Position numbers and translations under genes: made by a program
Notes under the pieces: generated by a model
What the model saw: the letters and a program-made list of their open reading frames with translations, nothing else
What the model was told of the DNA's origin: nothing
Database searches by the model: none
Part shown: positions 19,150-30,641 of the stretch, in pieces
How the letters are laid out: the number at the start of each line of letters is the position of its first letter
How positions within the stretch are numbered: position 1 is the stretch's first letter
Source of the DNA: CAVTND01 sp963735955
GTDB taxonomy: Bacteria; Pseudomonadota; Gammaproteobacteria; Burkholderiales; Burkholderiaceae_F
Direction: 5' to 3'
Assembly (NCBI GenBank): GCA_963735955.1
Contig: CAVTND010000009.1
Span: forward strand, 124,001 to 188,000
Length of the DNA stretch: 64,000 nt

Positions 19150-19864
19150 TCAGCGGCTGCGGGCGCGTGACGTCGCGCGTTTGGCGGCGGGACGCGTAGC
19201 CGGCTTGCTCGCTGCCGTACCGAACGCTTTTCTTGGTAGCTGTTGCTCGACCGGGCGCTTAGCGGCTTTCGCGGCGGGCTTGCGTGCGGGCTTGCGTTGC
19301 TCGGTGCAATCGCCGCCGACCGCCATATCGATGGCGGCAATCATTGCGTCGCCGCATGGTGTTGGCGACCGCATTGATCGCATCGGTCATGGCCGCCGGC
19401 GGCTTGGCGATCGCCAGCTTGACCGTCGTCGACGGCGGCGCCGCGGCTTCTTCCTTGATGTCCCAAAGCTTCAGCAGTTCGGCCTGGGTGGGTACCGTGC
19501 CCTGCGCGACGCGTTGCCGCCGAGCTGCTACCGAGTCGCGCACGATCTTCTCGACTACGTCGAGCGGCAGGCGGTTCAGGTCCGAGAACTTGATGAAGCT
19601 CTTGGCCGCGTTGACACCCTGAAGCGCTTCCTTGTGCTTCAGAACCACGTCTTTCTCCGCCACATAGAGCGACATATGACGGCGGCCCGACTCGAGCGCG
19701 AACAACGGCCCGTCGAGTTCGTAGAACGCCAGTCCGTAGCGCATGCTTTCACGCACGCCGCGGGCCGAGCGGCGAATCATGCTGCACAGGCGCGCCATTG
19801 CTACGCGACGGTCCGGCGGCAGGTCGCGCAGGTAGGCGCCTACCGTCGAGGCTGTCGGGTTCAT
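19150..19864 (-). CDS. DUF1801 (YdhG/YdeI-like) protein with Lys/Ala-rich tail
   Basis: 237 residues after removing one inserted base near 19354. The first 120 residues match DUF1801 (MARLCSMIRRSARGVRESMR, then YGLAFYELDGPLFAL, MSLYVAEKDVVLK). The C-terminal 70 residues are a low-complexity basic tail (KPARKPAAKAAKR) that may bind DNA. The role of DUF1801 is not established. It converges on the CoA-ligase operon. Confidence 0.75.
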
Positions 19865-19982
19865 TTGTATCCTCCGGCGTACCGCAGTAGCGTCCGAAAA
19901 CGCTGAATTTTAACGCTTTTCGGGAAAGCGGTCGCGGATGCTCGGCTGCAGGGCGGCCGCGGATCCTCGCGAAGATGCGTGC

Positions 19983-20548
19983 CTAGCGCGGCGTCGGACG
20001 CGGCCGGTAGAAGACGAAGTCGGCGGTGAAATCCACGCGCAGCAACTGGCCGGATTGGGCGGCCTCGCAGCGCGGCGGCGGCATGCCGCCCTTGGTGTTG
20101 ACTCGCTGAACATGAGTGACGCCCTCGAACGCGCCGCGGTTCGAAGCTGCGCGTCGTCAGCAGCAGCCAGCGCAGGTCGGTTGGCTTGCGGAGCGTCGTC
20201 GTAGGCGACGATGGTCGCAACCAGCCGGCTGCCATCGACGTGCTCGAACGAGAAGTTGGCGCCGTGCTGCCCGACCGTCTTGCCGTTCGCATCGATCAGC
20301 TCGGCCTCGGGCTGGCGGAAATACCCAGACCAAACGTGTTGTCGCGCTTCTCGCACCGAAAGATCTGCACGCCTTGCGGAGGCAGTTGAAGACGCGGCTC
20401 GCGATCCGACGGCACCTTGATGCTCGAAAACAGGCCGAGCTTGGGCGCCGCGGACGGGTGGCGACGTGCGCCCCGTTGTTGCGGAGCATTCCCGTGAACA
20501 GTGGCACAGCCGGAGATGGACAGAGGCGAGCAGCGACGGCTCGGACAT
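19983..20548 (-). CDS. DUF3455 secreted protein, frame-disrupted
   Basis: The pieces include LGLFSSIKVPSD, LQLPPQGVQIFRCEKRD, PEAELIDANGKTVGQHGANF, FEHVDGSRLVATIVAYDDAP, LRWLLLTT, then RVNTKGGMPPPRCEAAQSGQ and DFTADFVFYRPRP to the stop at 19983-19985. This is the DUF3455 pattern. The start is uncertain because shifts fall in the N-terminus; ATG 20548 is given. Most family members are exported, but I could not reconstruct a signal peptide. Confidence 0.6.
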
Positions 20549-20788
20549 AACCAGGCTTGGAAAGTTCATCGGAGCATGTTTGAACCATCGGTCAGGGCCG
20601 CAGATGTTCGATTATTGCACTGCGGGATTGAGCCTGGGTCGATGCGCGCCTATGCTTCAATGCTGCCAGGCGACACGTAGTTCCGCATCCTGGCTGTCAA
20701 GAAACGTACTGCGCTACTCGCGCGAAGAGGCGAGCGCAGGACAATGAGTAATCAGCGGCTAGTAGCATTTTCGCCAGGGAGACAGCTC
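20549..20788. other. Intergenic region upstream of the formate dehydrogenase operon
   Basis: 240 bases between the divergent DUF3455 gene and fdnG. It should hold the promoter of the fdn operon. I see no clear palindrome or sigma-54 box, only a good Shine-Dalgarno (CAGGGAGA) before ATG 20789. Confidence 0.4.
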
Positions 20789-23700
20789 ATGAATGCACCG
20801 ATGAGTCGGCGCCAGTTCTTTCGAATCTGCGCGACCGGATCTAGGCTCGTCTTCGGTCGTTGGTCTCGGCTTTTCGCCGCAGGCGGCACTCGCTGAAGTC
20901 CGAGCCTTCAAGCTGGCTCAGACGACCGAAACGCGCAGCACCTGCCCGTATTGCTCGGTCAGCTGCGGCGTGATCATGTACACGCTCGGCGACAAGGCCA
21001 AGAACGTCAAGAGCCGCATCATCCACATCGAGGGCGATCCCGATCACCCGGTGAATCGCGGCACGCTGTGCCCGAAGGGCGCCGGCCTGCTCGACATGAT
21101 GCACTCGCCCGAATCGGCTGCTGCATCCCGCAGGTGCGCGAGCCCGGCTCCAACGAGTGGAAGCGCATCTCGCTGGGACGACGCGCTGACGCGCATCGCC
21201 AAGCACATGAAGGCCGACCGCGACGCCAACTTCGTCGAGAAGAACGACAAGGGCGTCACGGTCAACCGCTGGAACACCACCGGCCTGCTGGCATCGAGCG
21301 CGGCCAGCAACGAATCCGGTTATCTCACGGTCAAGCGGCGCGCGCGCATGGGGATGGTCGCACTCGATACCCAAGCACGAATATGACACGCGCCGACGGT
21401 GTCCAGTCTGGGCCCGACGTTCGGCAGAGGTGCGATGACCAACCACTGGGTGGACATCAAGAACACTGATCTCGTTCTGATCATGGGCGGCAATGCCGCC
21501 GAAGCGCATCCGTGCGGCTTCAAGTGGGTGACCGAAGCGATGCAGCACCGCAAGGCGAAGCTGATCGTCGTCGATCCGCGCTTCACGCGCTCGGCGGCGG
21601 TCGCCGACTTCTACGCGCCGATGCGCGTCGGCACCGACATCGCCTTCCTCGGCGGCGTCATCAACTACCTGCTCTCCAACAACAAGATTCACCCGGAGTA
21701 CGTCAAGGCGTACACCAACGCCACGTTCCTGATCAAGGAAGACTTCAAGTTCGACAACGGGTTCTTCACCGGCTACGACGCCGAGCCAAGCGCAGCTACG
21801 ACAAGGCGACCTGGGGCTACCAGATCGGCGAGGACGGCTATCGCCATGGTCGACGAGACGCTGCAGGATCCGAACTGCGTGTACCAGCTGATGAAGAAGC
21901 ACTACTGCGCGCTACACGCCGGAGATGGTCAGCAAGATCAGCGGCACGCCGAAGGACCAGTTCCTGAAGGTGTGCGAACTGATCGGCGTCGACCGCACAC
22001 GCCGGACAAGGTGATGACGATCCTGTACGCGCTCGGCTGGACGCAGCACTCGGTCGGCTCGCAGAACATCCGCACGATGGCGATGATCCAGCTGCTGCTC
22101 GGCAACATGGGCCGGGCGGGCGGCGGCGTCAACGCGCTGCGCGGCCACGCCAACGTGCAGGGCATCACCGACATGTGCGCGTACTCCGAGGTGCTGCCGG
22201 GCTACCTGTCGGCGCCGACCGATGCGGATGACCAACGCGCGAGAAGTACCTGGAGCGCGCGCACGCCCAAGCCGCTGCGGCCGAACCAGATGAACTTCCC
22301 GCAGAACTTCCCGAAGTGGCACACCAGCCTGATGAAGGCCTGGTACGGCAACGCGGCCACCAAGGAAAACGACTTCGCCTACGACTGGATGCCGAAGCGC
22401 GACGGCGCCTACGACGTGCTCGACGATCTTCGAGCGCATGTACCAGGGCAAGATGAACGGCTTCATGTGCCAGGGCTTCAATCCGCTCGCGGCGCTGCCG
22501 AACAAGAAGAAGGTCGGCGCCGCGCTGGCGAAGCTGAAGTACCTGGTGGTCATCGATCCGCTGCGAAACGGAACCGGCGGAGTTCTGGAAGAACTTCGGC
22601 GAGCTCAACAACGTCAAGCCGGAGGAGATCAAGACCGAGGTGTTCCGCTTGCCGGCGAGCTGCTTTGCCGAGGAGACCGGGTCGTTCACCAACTCGAGCC
22701 GCGTGATCCAGTGGCACTGGGCGGCGGCCGAGCCGCCGGGCGAAGCCAAGATCGATCGCGAGATCATCGGCACGTCTGTTCACGCAAGCTGCGCGAGATG
22801 TACGCAAGGACGGCGGCAAGCTGCCCGATCCGATGCTGAACGCTCACCTGGCCCTACACCAACCCGAACAATCCCGACGCCGGAGGAGGTGCTGCGCGAG
22901 ATCAACGGCCGCGCGCTGGTCGATGTCGTCGATCCGAAGGACAAGACCAAGACGTTCTGGTGCAAGGCGGGCGAGCAGATCGCCGGCTTCGGCGTGCTGC
23001 AGGACGACGGCTCGACCTCCTGCGGCAACTGGATGTACTGCGGCTTCTGGTCGCAGGCCGGCAACCTGACGGCGCGGCGCGACACGACCGATCCGGGCGG
23101 GCTGGGCAACTACCCGAACTGGGGCTACTCGTGGCCGGCGAACCGGCGCATCCTCTACAACCGCGCCGGCGCCGATCCAAGGCCGGCAAGCCGTGGGATC
23201 CGAAGCGCCGGCGGCATTCGCTGGAACGGCACACGCTGGGCGGGGATCGACGTGCCCGACATGCGGCCGGACGCTCGGGCCCGACAGGGCGCCGGGCCGT
23301 TCATCATGACCCGGAAGGCGTGGCGCGCCTGTTCGCGCTCGGCGCTGGCCGAAGGCCCGTTCCCCGAGCACTACGAGCCGTTCGAGACGCCGATCGGCAC
23401 CAATCCGCATGCACCCGAAGGTGGTGTCAGCAACCCGGCGGCGCGCGTCTACAAGGGCGACATGGAAGCGTTCGGCAAGGCCGAGCGAGTTTCCCGTACG
23501 CGGCGACCACCTACCGCCTGACCGAGCACCTCCACTTCTGGACCAAGAACGCGACCGCAATGCCATCACGCAGCCGGCACAGCTTCGTCGAGATCGGCGA
23601 AGAACTGGCGAAGGAGAAGGGCATCAGCAACGGCGAGATGGTGAAGGTCCGCAGCAACCGCGGCGAGATCGAGGCGCCCGCGTGGTCACCAAGCGCATTC

Positions 23701-23877
23701 GCACGATCTGGACGTCAACGGCAAGAAGGTGCATACGGTCGGCATCCCGATCCACTGGGGCTTCTCGGGCGTGGCGCAAGACGGCTACTCGCCAACACGC
23801 TGACGCCGTACGTCGGCGACGCCAATTCGCAGACGCCGGAGTTCAAGGCGTTCCTCGTCAACATCGAGAAAGCGTAG
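20789..23877 (+). CDS. fdnG: Formate dehydrogenase-N/O type alpha subunit, selenocysteine-containing
   Basis: About 1,015-1,020 residues once many one-base insertions are removed. A twin-arginine signal (SRRQFFRIC) is followed by a 4Fe-4S motif CPYCSVSCG...LCPKG and the molybdopterin domains. At 21384-21386 an in-frame TGA stands in QARI-U-HAPTVSSLGPTFG, exactly where E. coli FdnG has its catalytic Sec196, and the frame continues unchanged afterwards (FGRGAMTNHWVDIKN). A SECIS hairpin follows. It oxidises formate in the periplasm and passes electrons to FdnH. The C-terminus NTLTPYVGDANSQTPEFKAF is canonical. Confidence 0.92.
21384..21423 (+). promoter_or_regulatory. Selenocysteine UGA codon and SECIS element
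   Basis: TGA at 21384-21386 is followed within 16-30 bases by a hairpin whose upper stem is GTCC/GGGC closing the loop AGTCT (21401-21413), matching the E. coli fdnG SECIS apical loop that SelB reads. The coding frame is identical on both sides of the TGA. Confidence 0.85.
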
Positions 23878-23886
23878 GGGGCGACC

Positions 23887-24772
23887 ATGGCATCTCTGCA
23901 ATCACTCGATATCCAGGCGCGCTCGGCCACCACCATCGACGCCGCCGCAGATCCGCTCGCATGTGGAGCCGGTCGCCAAGCTGATCGACAAGTCCAAGTG
24001 CATCGGCTGCAAGGCCTGCCAGGTCGCGTGCATGGAGTGGAACGACCTGCGCGACGACATCGGCCACGCCGTCGGCGGCTACGACAATCCGGCCGATCTG
24101 ACGGCTGAATCGTGGACGGTGATGCGCTTCGCCGAGGTCGAGCGCGACGGCAACCTCGATTGGCTGATCCGCAAGGACGGCTGCATGCACTGCGAGGATC
24201 CGGGCTGCCTGAAGGCCTGCCCGGCGCCCGGCGCGATCGTCAAGTACGCCAACGGCATCGTCGACTTCATCTCGCAGAACTGCATCGGCTGCGGCTACTG
24301 CATCACCGGCTGCCCGTTCGACATCCCGCGCATCAGCAAGAAGGACAACAAGGCCTACAAGTGCACGCTGTGCTCCGACCGCGTCATGGTGGGCCTGGAG
24401 CCGGCGTGCGTGAAGACCTGCCCGACCGGCGCGATCAGGTTCGGCTCCAAGGAGCGACATGGTCACGCGCGGCGAGAAGCGCGCTCGCAGCTGAAGGAGC
24501 GCGGCTTCCAGAACGCGGCGCTGTACAACCCGACAGGGCGTCGGCGGCACGCACGTGATGTACGTGCTGCCGATTGGCAATCAGCCCGAGCTGTACAGCG
24601 GCCTGCCGAAGGATCCGACGATCAGCCCGTGGGTCAGCCTGTGGAAGGGCATTGCGAAGCCGCTGCTGGCGCTCGGACTCGGCGTCGCTGCGCTTGGCGC
24701 CTTCTTCCACTACGTGACTCGCGGACCGCAAGGAAGTCGAAGACGACGCGGGCACAGGAGGACGGCGCATGA
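23887..24772 (+). CDS. fdnH: Formate dehydrogenase iron-sulfur beta subunit
   Basis: 293 residues after removing four inserted bases, the same size as E. coli FdnH. Four ferredoxin-type clusters are visible: CIGCKACQVAC, CMHCEDPGCLKAC, CIGCGYCITGC and CTLCSDR...CVKTC. A C-terminal membrane helix (WKGIAKPLLALGLGVAALGA) anchors it facing the periplasm. It carries electrons from FdnG to the cytochrome b subunit. The stop overlaps the fdnI start (ATGA). Confidence 0.92.
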
Positions 24773-25416
24773 ACCAAGTCAGCTTGAAGAGTGGAGATGT
24801 TCCGCGCTACGACGCCAACGAACGAGTCACGCACTGGATCGTCGCGATCCTGTTCATGCTGCTCGCGGCGTCGGGCCTGGCCTTCTTTCATCCGGTGTTC
24901 TGGTCCCTCTCGCCGCTACTGCTTGGCGGCGGAACGTGGGCGCGTATCCTGCACCCCTTCCTTGGAGTATTGATGTTCGTGGCTCTTCATGTTCATGGCG
25001 GCCCGCTATTGGCGCGACAACATGATCCAGCCCTACGACCGCGAGTGGGGCAAGCGGCTGTCCGACGTGATCAACAACCGTGACGACGGCCTGCCGGAGA
25101 TCGACAAGTACAACATCGGGCAGAAGCAACTGTTCTGGACCATGGTCGTCACGATGGTGCTGCTGCTGGTGTCGGGCATCGTGATGTGGCGGCCGTATTT
25201 CGCCGGCGCGTTCGCGATCCCTCTGATCCGGATCGCGGCGGTCGTGCACATGCTGGTCCGGCGTTCGTCCTGATTCTCGGCATCGTCGTGCACGTCTATG
25301 CGTCGTTCTGGGTCAAGGGCTCGTTGCGGGCGATGACGCGCGGTACGGTGTCGCATGCCTGGGCCCGGCATCATCATCCGCTCTGGTATCGCCGGATGAC
25401 TGGCAACACGAAGTAG
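24769..25416 (+). CDS. fdnI: Formate dehydrogenase cytochrome b556 gamma subunit
   Basis: 214 residues after removing three insertions (one near 24985 and two near 25258). Four membrane helices carry haem-ligand histidines (RVTHWIVA, RILHPFLGV, VVHML, GIVVHVYASFW), and the C-terminus HAWARHHHPLWYRRMTG is typical of FdnI/FdoI. It transfers electrons to the quinone pool and contributes to proton-motive force. A strong terminator follows. Confidence 0.92.
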
Positions 25417-25444
25417 TGCACAATGCCGGGCGACGGGTAGAGTT

Positions 25445-25477
25445 GAGCGGCAGGGGCGACCCTGCCGCTCTTTGTTT
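25445..25477 (+). terminator. Rho-independent terminator after fdnGHI
   Basis: A perfect 11-base-pair stem (GAGCGGCAGGG with CCCTGCCGCTC) closes a GCGA tetraloop and is followed by TTTGTTT. It separates the structural operon from fdhE-selA-selB, which may therefore be expressed at a lower level or from its own promoter. Confidence 0.9.
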
Positions 25478-25537
25478 GATGCGGCCGCCGCCCGCGGTGC
25501 AAGATTTGCGGCACTGGCGGAATCAAGGAGCAGCAAC

Positions 25538-26477
25538 GTGGCGACACCGATCGTCACCGATGGCACCCTGGAGCGGGTTGTCGAAGCGCCGCGTGTCGTG
25601 CTGCCGATACGCGCCGGATGTATTCAAGCGAACGCGCGCTTCGGCTGGCACAACTCGCCGACGAGCACGCGATGGCCGACTTACCTGCGCCTGATGGCGC
25701 AAGCGTGGCCGAAGGCCAGCAGCTCGCCTCCTCGCGTGGACGTGCACCGGCCGTGCGACGATGCGGCCCGGATTGCGAGTCGCGACTACGGCATGCCGCC
25801 GCTTGCGGCGCAAGCCATGTGCGCGATGCACAGTGGCGGGCGGATCTGGGCGAGATTCGTCGGCGCATGTTCGCGTCGCGATCGACCCCTGCTCGTCCTG
25901 GCATCGACGCTGGCCGAACTGGACCGGCTGGATCCGGCCTCGATCGAGGCAGTCGCCGACCGGGTGCTGGCCGGCACGACGCTCGACGCGGACGCGGCGT
26001 TTGTACCTTTCATCGGCGCCGCCCTGCAGGTCTACTTCACCCGCCTGGCCGCCGCGCTGGATGTCGGTGAGTCTGAGCAGCTTCGATGTGCCGACTGTGT
26101 GTCCGGTGTGCGCGACGCGTCCGGTCGCGAGCGTGGTCCGGATCGGTGGCGCGCAGGCGAATCTGCGCTATCTGGTGTGTGCTCTGTGCGCAACCGAGTG
26201 GAACATGGTCCGCATCAAGTGCTCTTCGTGCGAACAGGACAAGGGTCTCAAGTATCTGATGATCGACGCGGGTGACGGCCGGCTCAACGATGCCGCAATG
26301 CGTGCCGAGGCCTGCGACGAGTGCAAGAGCTATCTGAAAGTGCTTTATCAGGAAAAGGATCCGCGAGCCGATCCGACCGCCGATGATCTGGCGACGCTGG
26401 CGCTCGATCTGCTGGTCGACGAGCAGGGCTACGCCCGTAGCGGACCGAATCTTCTGTTCCATCCCGGCACGAGCTGA
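25538..26477 (+). CDS. fdhE: FdhE formate dehydrogenase accessory protein, frame-disrupted
   Basis: GTG 25538 follows AAGGAG. The N-terminal pieces (TPIVTDGTLERVVEAP, SSERALRLAQLADEHAMADY) are shifted several times up to about 26085. The C-terminal half is intact and carries four rubredoxin-like pairs: CPVC, CALC, CSSC and CDEC, the iron/zinc site of FdhE. FdhE is needed for maturation of Tat-exported formate dehydrogenases, which fits its place behind fdnGHI. It lies 52 bases before selA. Confidence 0.88.
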
Positions 26478-26529
26478 CCATGGCCGGACTTGACTCTGCC
26501 CGGTGCGGGTGAGGCAAGCGGAGGAATCG

Positions 26530-27944
26530 GTGCCGCTCTCGCCCAGCTGCCCGTCGATCGACCGGCTGCTCAGCGAAGCTGCCTGCTCGCACGCGCAGAT
26601 CGCCGACGCGGGTCGGCCGCTGGTCAAGCGCGCCGCGCAGGAAGCGCTTGCGGACGCCCGCTGCGCGTGTCGCGCGGCGACAGACTGCGCCGATCGAGCG
26701 ACGAGCTGGTCGCGGACATCGAACGACCGCGTCAGGAGCCTGCGTCTGTCGCGACTGCGGCCGGTATTCAATCTCAGTGGCACCGTTATCCACACCAATC
26801 TCGGGCGCGCGCTGCTGGCCGAAGAGGCGATCGCCGCGGTGGCATCCGCGATGCGCGGCTATGTGGCGCTTGAGTACGACGTCACCAGTGGCGGGCGTGG
26901 TGATCGCGATGATCTCGTCGCAGAATTGCTGACGGAGCTGACCGGGGCCGAAGCCGCGACCGTTGTCAACAATTGTGCGGCTGCAGTACTTGCTGACTCT
27001 GAAGGCCCTGGCGACGCGGCGTGAAGTGGTGATCTCGCGCGGCGAGCTGATCGAGATCGGTGGCGCGTTCCGCATGCCCGACATCATGAAGGCCGCCGGC
27101 TGTCGCCTGGTCGAAGTCGGCACCACCAACCGCACGCATGCCCGAGACTACGAAACGGCACTCGGACCGAGCACCGGCCTGGTCATGACCGCGCATACGC
27201 TCGAACTACGCGGTTAGCGGGTTCACCGCGAGCGGTCGATGCGAAGTCAATCGCTGCGCATGGCGCATGCACATGGCGTTCCGTACGTCGTCGACCTCGG
27301 TTCGGGCGCGCTGATTGACCTCAGCACCTTCGGCCTGCCGAGGGAGCCGCTGCCGCAGGAAGCGCTCGCTGCGGGCGCCGATCTCGTGATGTTCTCCGGC
27401 GACAAGCTGCTTGGCGGCCCGCAGGCCGGGCTCATCGTTGGCCGCCGCGACGTTGATCGCGAAGATCAAGCGCGATCCGCTCAAGCGGGCGCTGCGCGTG
27501 TCGAAGCTGACGCTGGCCGCACTCGAGGCAACGCTTGCGCATCTATGCGAGCGGCCACCGACTTGGCGAGCGCCTGCCGACTCTTGCGTTGCTGGCGCGC
27601 TCGCGCGACGACATTCGCGCCGCCTGCGAGCGGCTGCGAGGCTCCGCTGCGTGCATGGGCTCGGCGCCGGGTTTCGAAGTGCGCAGCGAGGACTGCGCGA
27701 GCCAGATCGGGTCCGGCAGCCAGCCGGTCGAGCGACTGCCCTCGTGCGCGCTGGTGATCGCGCCGCTCGGCAAGGTCCAGCGGCGGCGTGATCGGCGCAC
27801 TGGAGGCGCGCCTGCGCAGCCTGCCGATGCCGTCATCGGACGCATCGCATGACAACGCGCTCTGGCTCGACGCTCGGTGTCTGAGCCCCGCGACGAGGCT
27901 GCGTTCGTTGCGAACCTCGGACGGCGTTCTGGTCATCGCCATGA
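26530..27944 (+). CDS. selA: L-seryl-tRNA(Sec) selenium transferase, frame-disrupted
   Basis: GTG 26530 follows GGAGGAATC. The pieces read LSPSCPSIDRLL, RLRPVFNLSGTVIHTNLGRA, YDVTSGGRGDRDDLVAELLT, then REVVISRGELIEIGGAFRMP, VPYVVDLGSGALIDL and MFSGDKLLGGPQAGLIVG. The last contains the PLP lysine of SelA (SGDKLLGGPQAG). It converts Ser-tRNA(Sec) to Sec-tRNA(Sec) using selenophosphate. The stop overlaps selB (ATGA at 27941). Several single-base shifts occur, for example near 26980, 27215 and 27450. Confidence 0.9.
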
Positions 27945-29881
27945 TCATCGGTACCGCCGGTCACATCGATCACGGCAAGACATCGCTGATCAAGCGCCTG
28001 ACGGGGCGCGATACCGATCGCCTGCCGGAGGAGATCAAGCGCGGCATTTCGATCGAACTCGGCTACGCCTACGTGCCGGTCGACGATGTCACTGCCGAAA
28101 CCGGCGACGAGGTGCTCGGTTTCGTCGACGTGCCGGGGCACGAGCGCTTCGTGCACACGATGCTGGCAGGCGCCACCGGCATCGACTTCGCGCTGCTGGT
28201 TGTCGCCGCCGACGACGGCGTGATGCCACAGACTGACGAGCATCTCGACATTCTGCTGACCCTGGGCGTCACACGCAGGGGCGATCGCCCTGACCAAGAT
28301 CGATGTCGGTCGCGCCGGGCCGCATCGACGAAGTGCGCGCCAGAACTGGCCGAGCGAGTGCGGGCAACGCCGGCCGCGGACTGGCCGCTGTTTCCGGTTT
28401 CTTCGCTCACTGGCGAAGGTATTGGCGCGCTCGACGCGCACCTGCGCGACGCGGCGCGCGACCACCGACTGCGCGCATGCCGATGGTCATTTTCGACTGG
28501 CGATCGACCGCTGTTTCACACTGGCCGGTGTCGGCACCATCGTGACCGGCACCGTGCAGCCATGGGACCGTGCGCGTCGGCGACAGCGTCGTGGTAGCCC
28601 GACGCCGCACGGCGCGCTGACAGGCGCGCGTGCGATCGATCCATGCCCAGGATCGTCCGTCTGCAGTTCGGCCGCGCTGGTCAGCGTTGCGCGCTGAACC
28701 TCGTCGGGACTCGAGAAGGAGCAGATCGAGCGCGGCATGTCGGTCCAGGCAGAAGCGCTCGCCAATGTCGTTGACCGGCTCGATGCCTCGCTTCGACTTT
28801 CCGCACGCGAAGCCACGCGCGCTCGTGCGCAACCCATGTGCACTTTCATCACGGTACGGCCGATGTGATGGCACGGCTTGCCGTGCTCGATCGCACTCGC
28901 ATCGAGCCTGGAGAGGAAGCGCTGGTCTCGCTGGGCCTTGATCGGCCGCTGACGATCTGCCAGGGCGATCGCTTCGTGATTCGCGACGGTGCCGCGCAGC
29001 GCACCCTCGGCGGCGGTGTCGTGCTCGATACCTACCCCTTGGCTCACCGACACGGCGCGGCCGCAGGGCACCCCCCCGACTTGCGTTTCTGGCGACAGTG
29101 CGCGATCGGCCGCGCAGCGAGGCTCTGGCGTCCTGGCTTGCATTGCAGCCGCTTGCGCTCGCTCGCCTTGCGTGCAGTCTGGAATCTGCGCGAAGACGAG
29201 TTGCCGACACTGTTCGCGGCCGCCGAAACGCCGTGTGGCCGCCGGCACGGTATTCGCGCGAGATCAGTGGCAGCGCGTTGGGCGAGTCCGCGCTGGCGGC
29301 GATTGGCACGCGTCCACCAGAATGAACCGGAAATGCCGGGGGTCGAGCAGCAATCGACTTGCACGCATGGTTGCTCCGGGCATCGACACGCGAGGCGTTT
29401 GCCGGTGTGCTGTCGACGAACTGCTCTCCGAACAACGGCTGGTACGGCGTGGGGCGTTCCTCGCGCTGCCAACGCACAGCGCCGAGCTCGGACGCGACCA
29501 GCGCGTCCGGTGGGAGCGCATCAAGCCCCTGCTGCTGGATCGCAAGTTTGATCCGCCGCGCGTGCGCGACATCGCGCGCGAAACCGGCATTCCTGAAACG
29601 GAAACGCGCGGCACTGCTCAAGACCGTGATGCGCGTCGGCGATGTCGATGCAGGTCGCGCATGATCACTTTTTCTGACCACCGCGGTCAGCGAACTGGCC
29701 GACATTGCCGCGGAACGTCGCGGCGACGCATGGCGCCGCGCGTGCCGCCGATTTCCGGGACCGCATCGGCACCGGCCGCAAGCTGGCGATCCAGATTCTC
29801 GAGTTCTTCGATCGTGCCGGCTACACGCGTCGCGCTGCGCGACGATCACCTGATCCGGCGCACCAACCCATGGCGCGCTAG
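27941..29881 (+). CDS. selB: Selenocysteine-specific elongation factor, frame-disrupted
   Basis: The N-terminus is an intact EF-Tu-like GTPase: GHIDHGKTSL (G1), DVPGHERFVHTMLAG (G3), then after a shift ALTKIDV (G4). Further pieces give domain II (LAGVGTIVTGTV) and winged-helix segments that bind the SECIS hairpin. The second half is broken by many insertions. The end is set at TAG 29879-29881, just upstream of the tRNA-Sec gene; the last codons are uncertain. It delivers Sec-tRNA to the UGA in fdnG. Confidence 0.88.
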
Positions 29882-29945
29882 ATGGAGTTCGCTTGCAATC
29901 GCAGCGGCGACGGCCGTGCGTAGACTCGCAGCATCATGGAGCGAA

Positions 29946-30041
29946 GGAAGAGTGTCGTGTCCCGGTGGGCCGGCCAGACTTCAAATCTGGTAGGGGTTGC
30001 CAGCAATCCCTGGTGGGTTCGACTCCCATACTCTTCCGCCA
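29946..30041 (+). tRNA. selC: tRNA-Sec (UCA anticodon), CCA encoded
   Basis: A 96-base gene with an 8-base-pair acceptor stem (GGAAGAGT with ACTCTTCC, then GCCA), an anticodon stem CCAGA/TCTGG around loop CTTCAAA with anticodon TCA at 29981-29983, a long variable arm, and a 5-base-pair T stem around TTCGACT. The 8+5 acceptor/T geometry is the bacterial tRNA-Sec hallmark. It sits 64 bases after selB. Confidence 0.95.
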
Positions 30042-30149
30042 CCGCGCTGCGCGCTGGCGGATCACGCGCGCTCGATGAAAGAACGAGAGGACGCTAGGCT
30101 TCCCCTCGTGCTCCCCTTCCGTCTAATGAGGACGACTGCGATACTGACC

Positions 30150-30627
30150 ATGAACGTGCTCGATGACCTGGCGACTGACGTGCTGTACGCGCCGGAGCAG
30201 GACATGTGGGTGCGCTTCGAGGCCGACGGCACGGCGCGCGTCGGCGCGACGCATCTGGTCGGCGATGCATGGCCAGTTCATGCTGTTCACGCCGCGACCG
30301 GTCGGAGCCGAAATCGAGCGCGATCGCTCGCTCGGAGTGATGGAAACCGCGAAGACGGCCGTCGCGATCCACGCGCCGCTGTCGTGCCGGATCCTCGAGT
30401 CGAATTCCTCGGCGATCGACAACATCCACTACGTCATCACCGACCCCTACGGCGCCGGCTGGCTGTTTCGCGTGCAGCCCCTGGCGCTCGAGGCAGAACG
30501 GGGATTGCTGATGGATGCCGACGCCTACCGCGCCTGGCTCGAGCCGCGGCTGGCCGACAAGATGGCAGCGCCGATCGAGGAGTTCAAGATCGAGGACTTC
30601 GACATCGACCCGCATCGCGGCTACTGA
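30150..30627 (+). CDS. GcvH-like lipoyl-domain protein
   Basis: 158 residues after removing one inserted base near 30268. The fold is that of the glycine-cleavage H protein: an N-terminal strand pair (MWVRFEADGTARVGATH), then SLGVMETAKTAVAIHAPLS, where the Lys of ETAKTA lies at the lipoylation site, and DPYGAGWLFRVQP. No gcvT or gcvP is nearby, so it is probably not part of glycine cleavage. GcvH-like proteins of this kind serve as lipoate-bound carriers in sulfur metabolism. Its partner is likely the DsrE-like gene 14 bases downstream. Confidence 0.75.
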
Positions 30628-30641
30628 CGCGCTTACTGAGT

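Noticed and set aside
21384..21386. TGA as a nonsense mutation splitting fdnG
   Set aside because: Its position matches the catalytic selenocysteine of FdnG, the frame is continuous, a SECIS is present, and selA, selB and selC are encoded nearby.
30150..30627. Glycine cleavage H protein proper
   Set aside because: No gcvT or gcvP is adjacent and the flanking genes concern selenium, formate and a DsrE-like protein; a GcvH-like carrier is a safer label.
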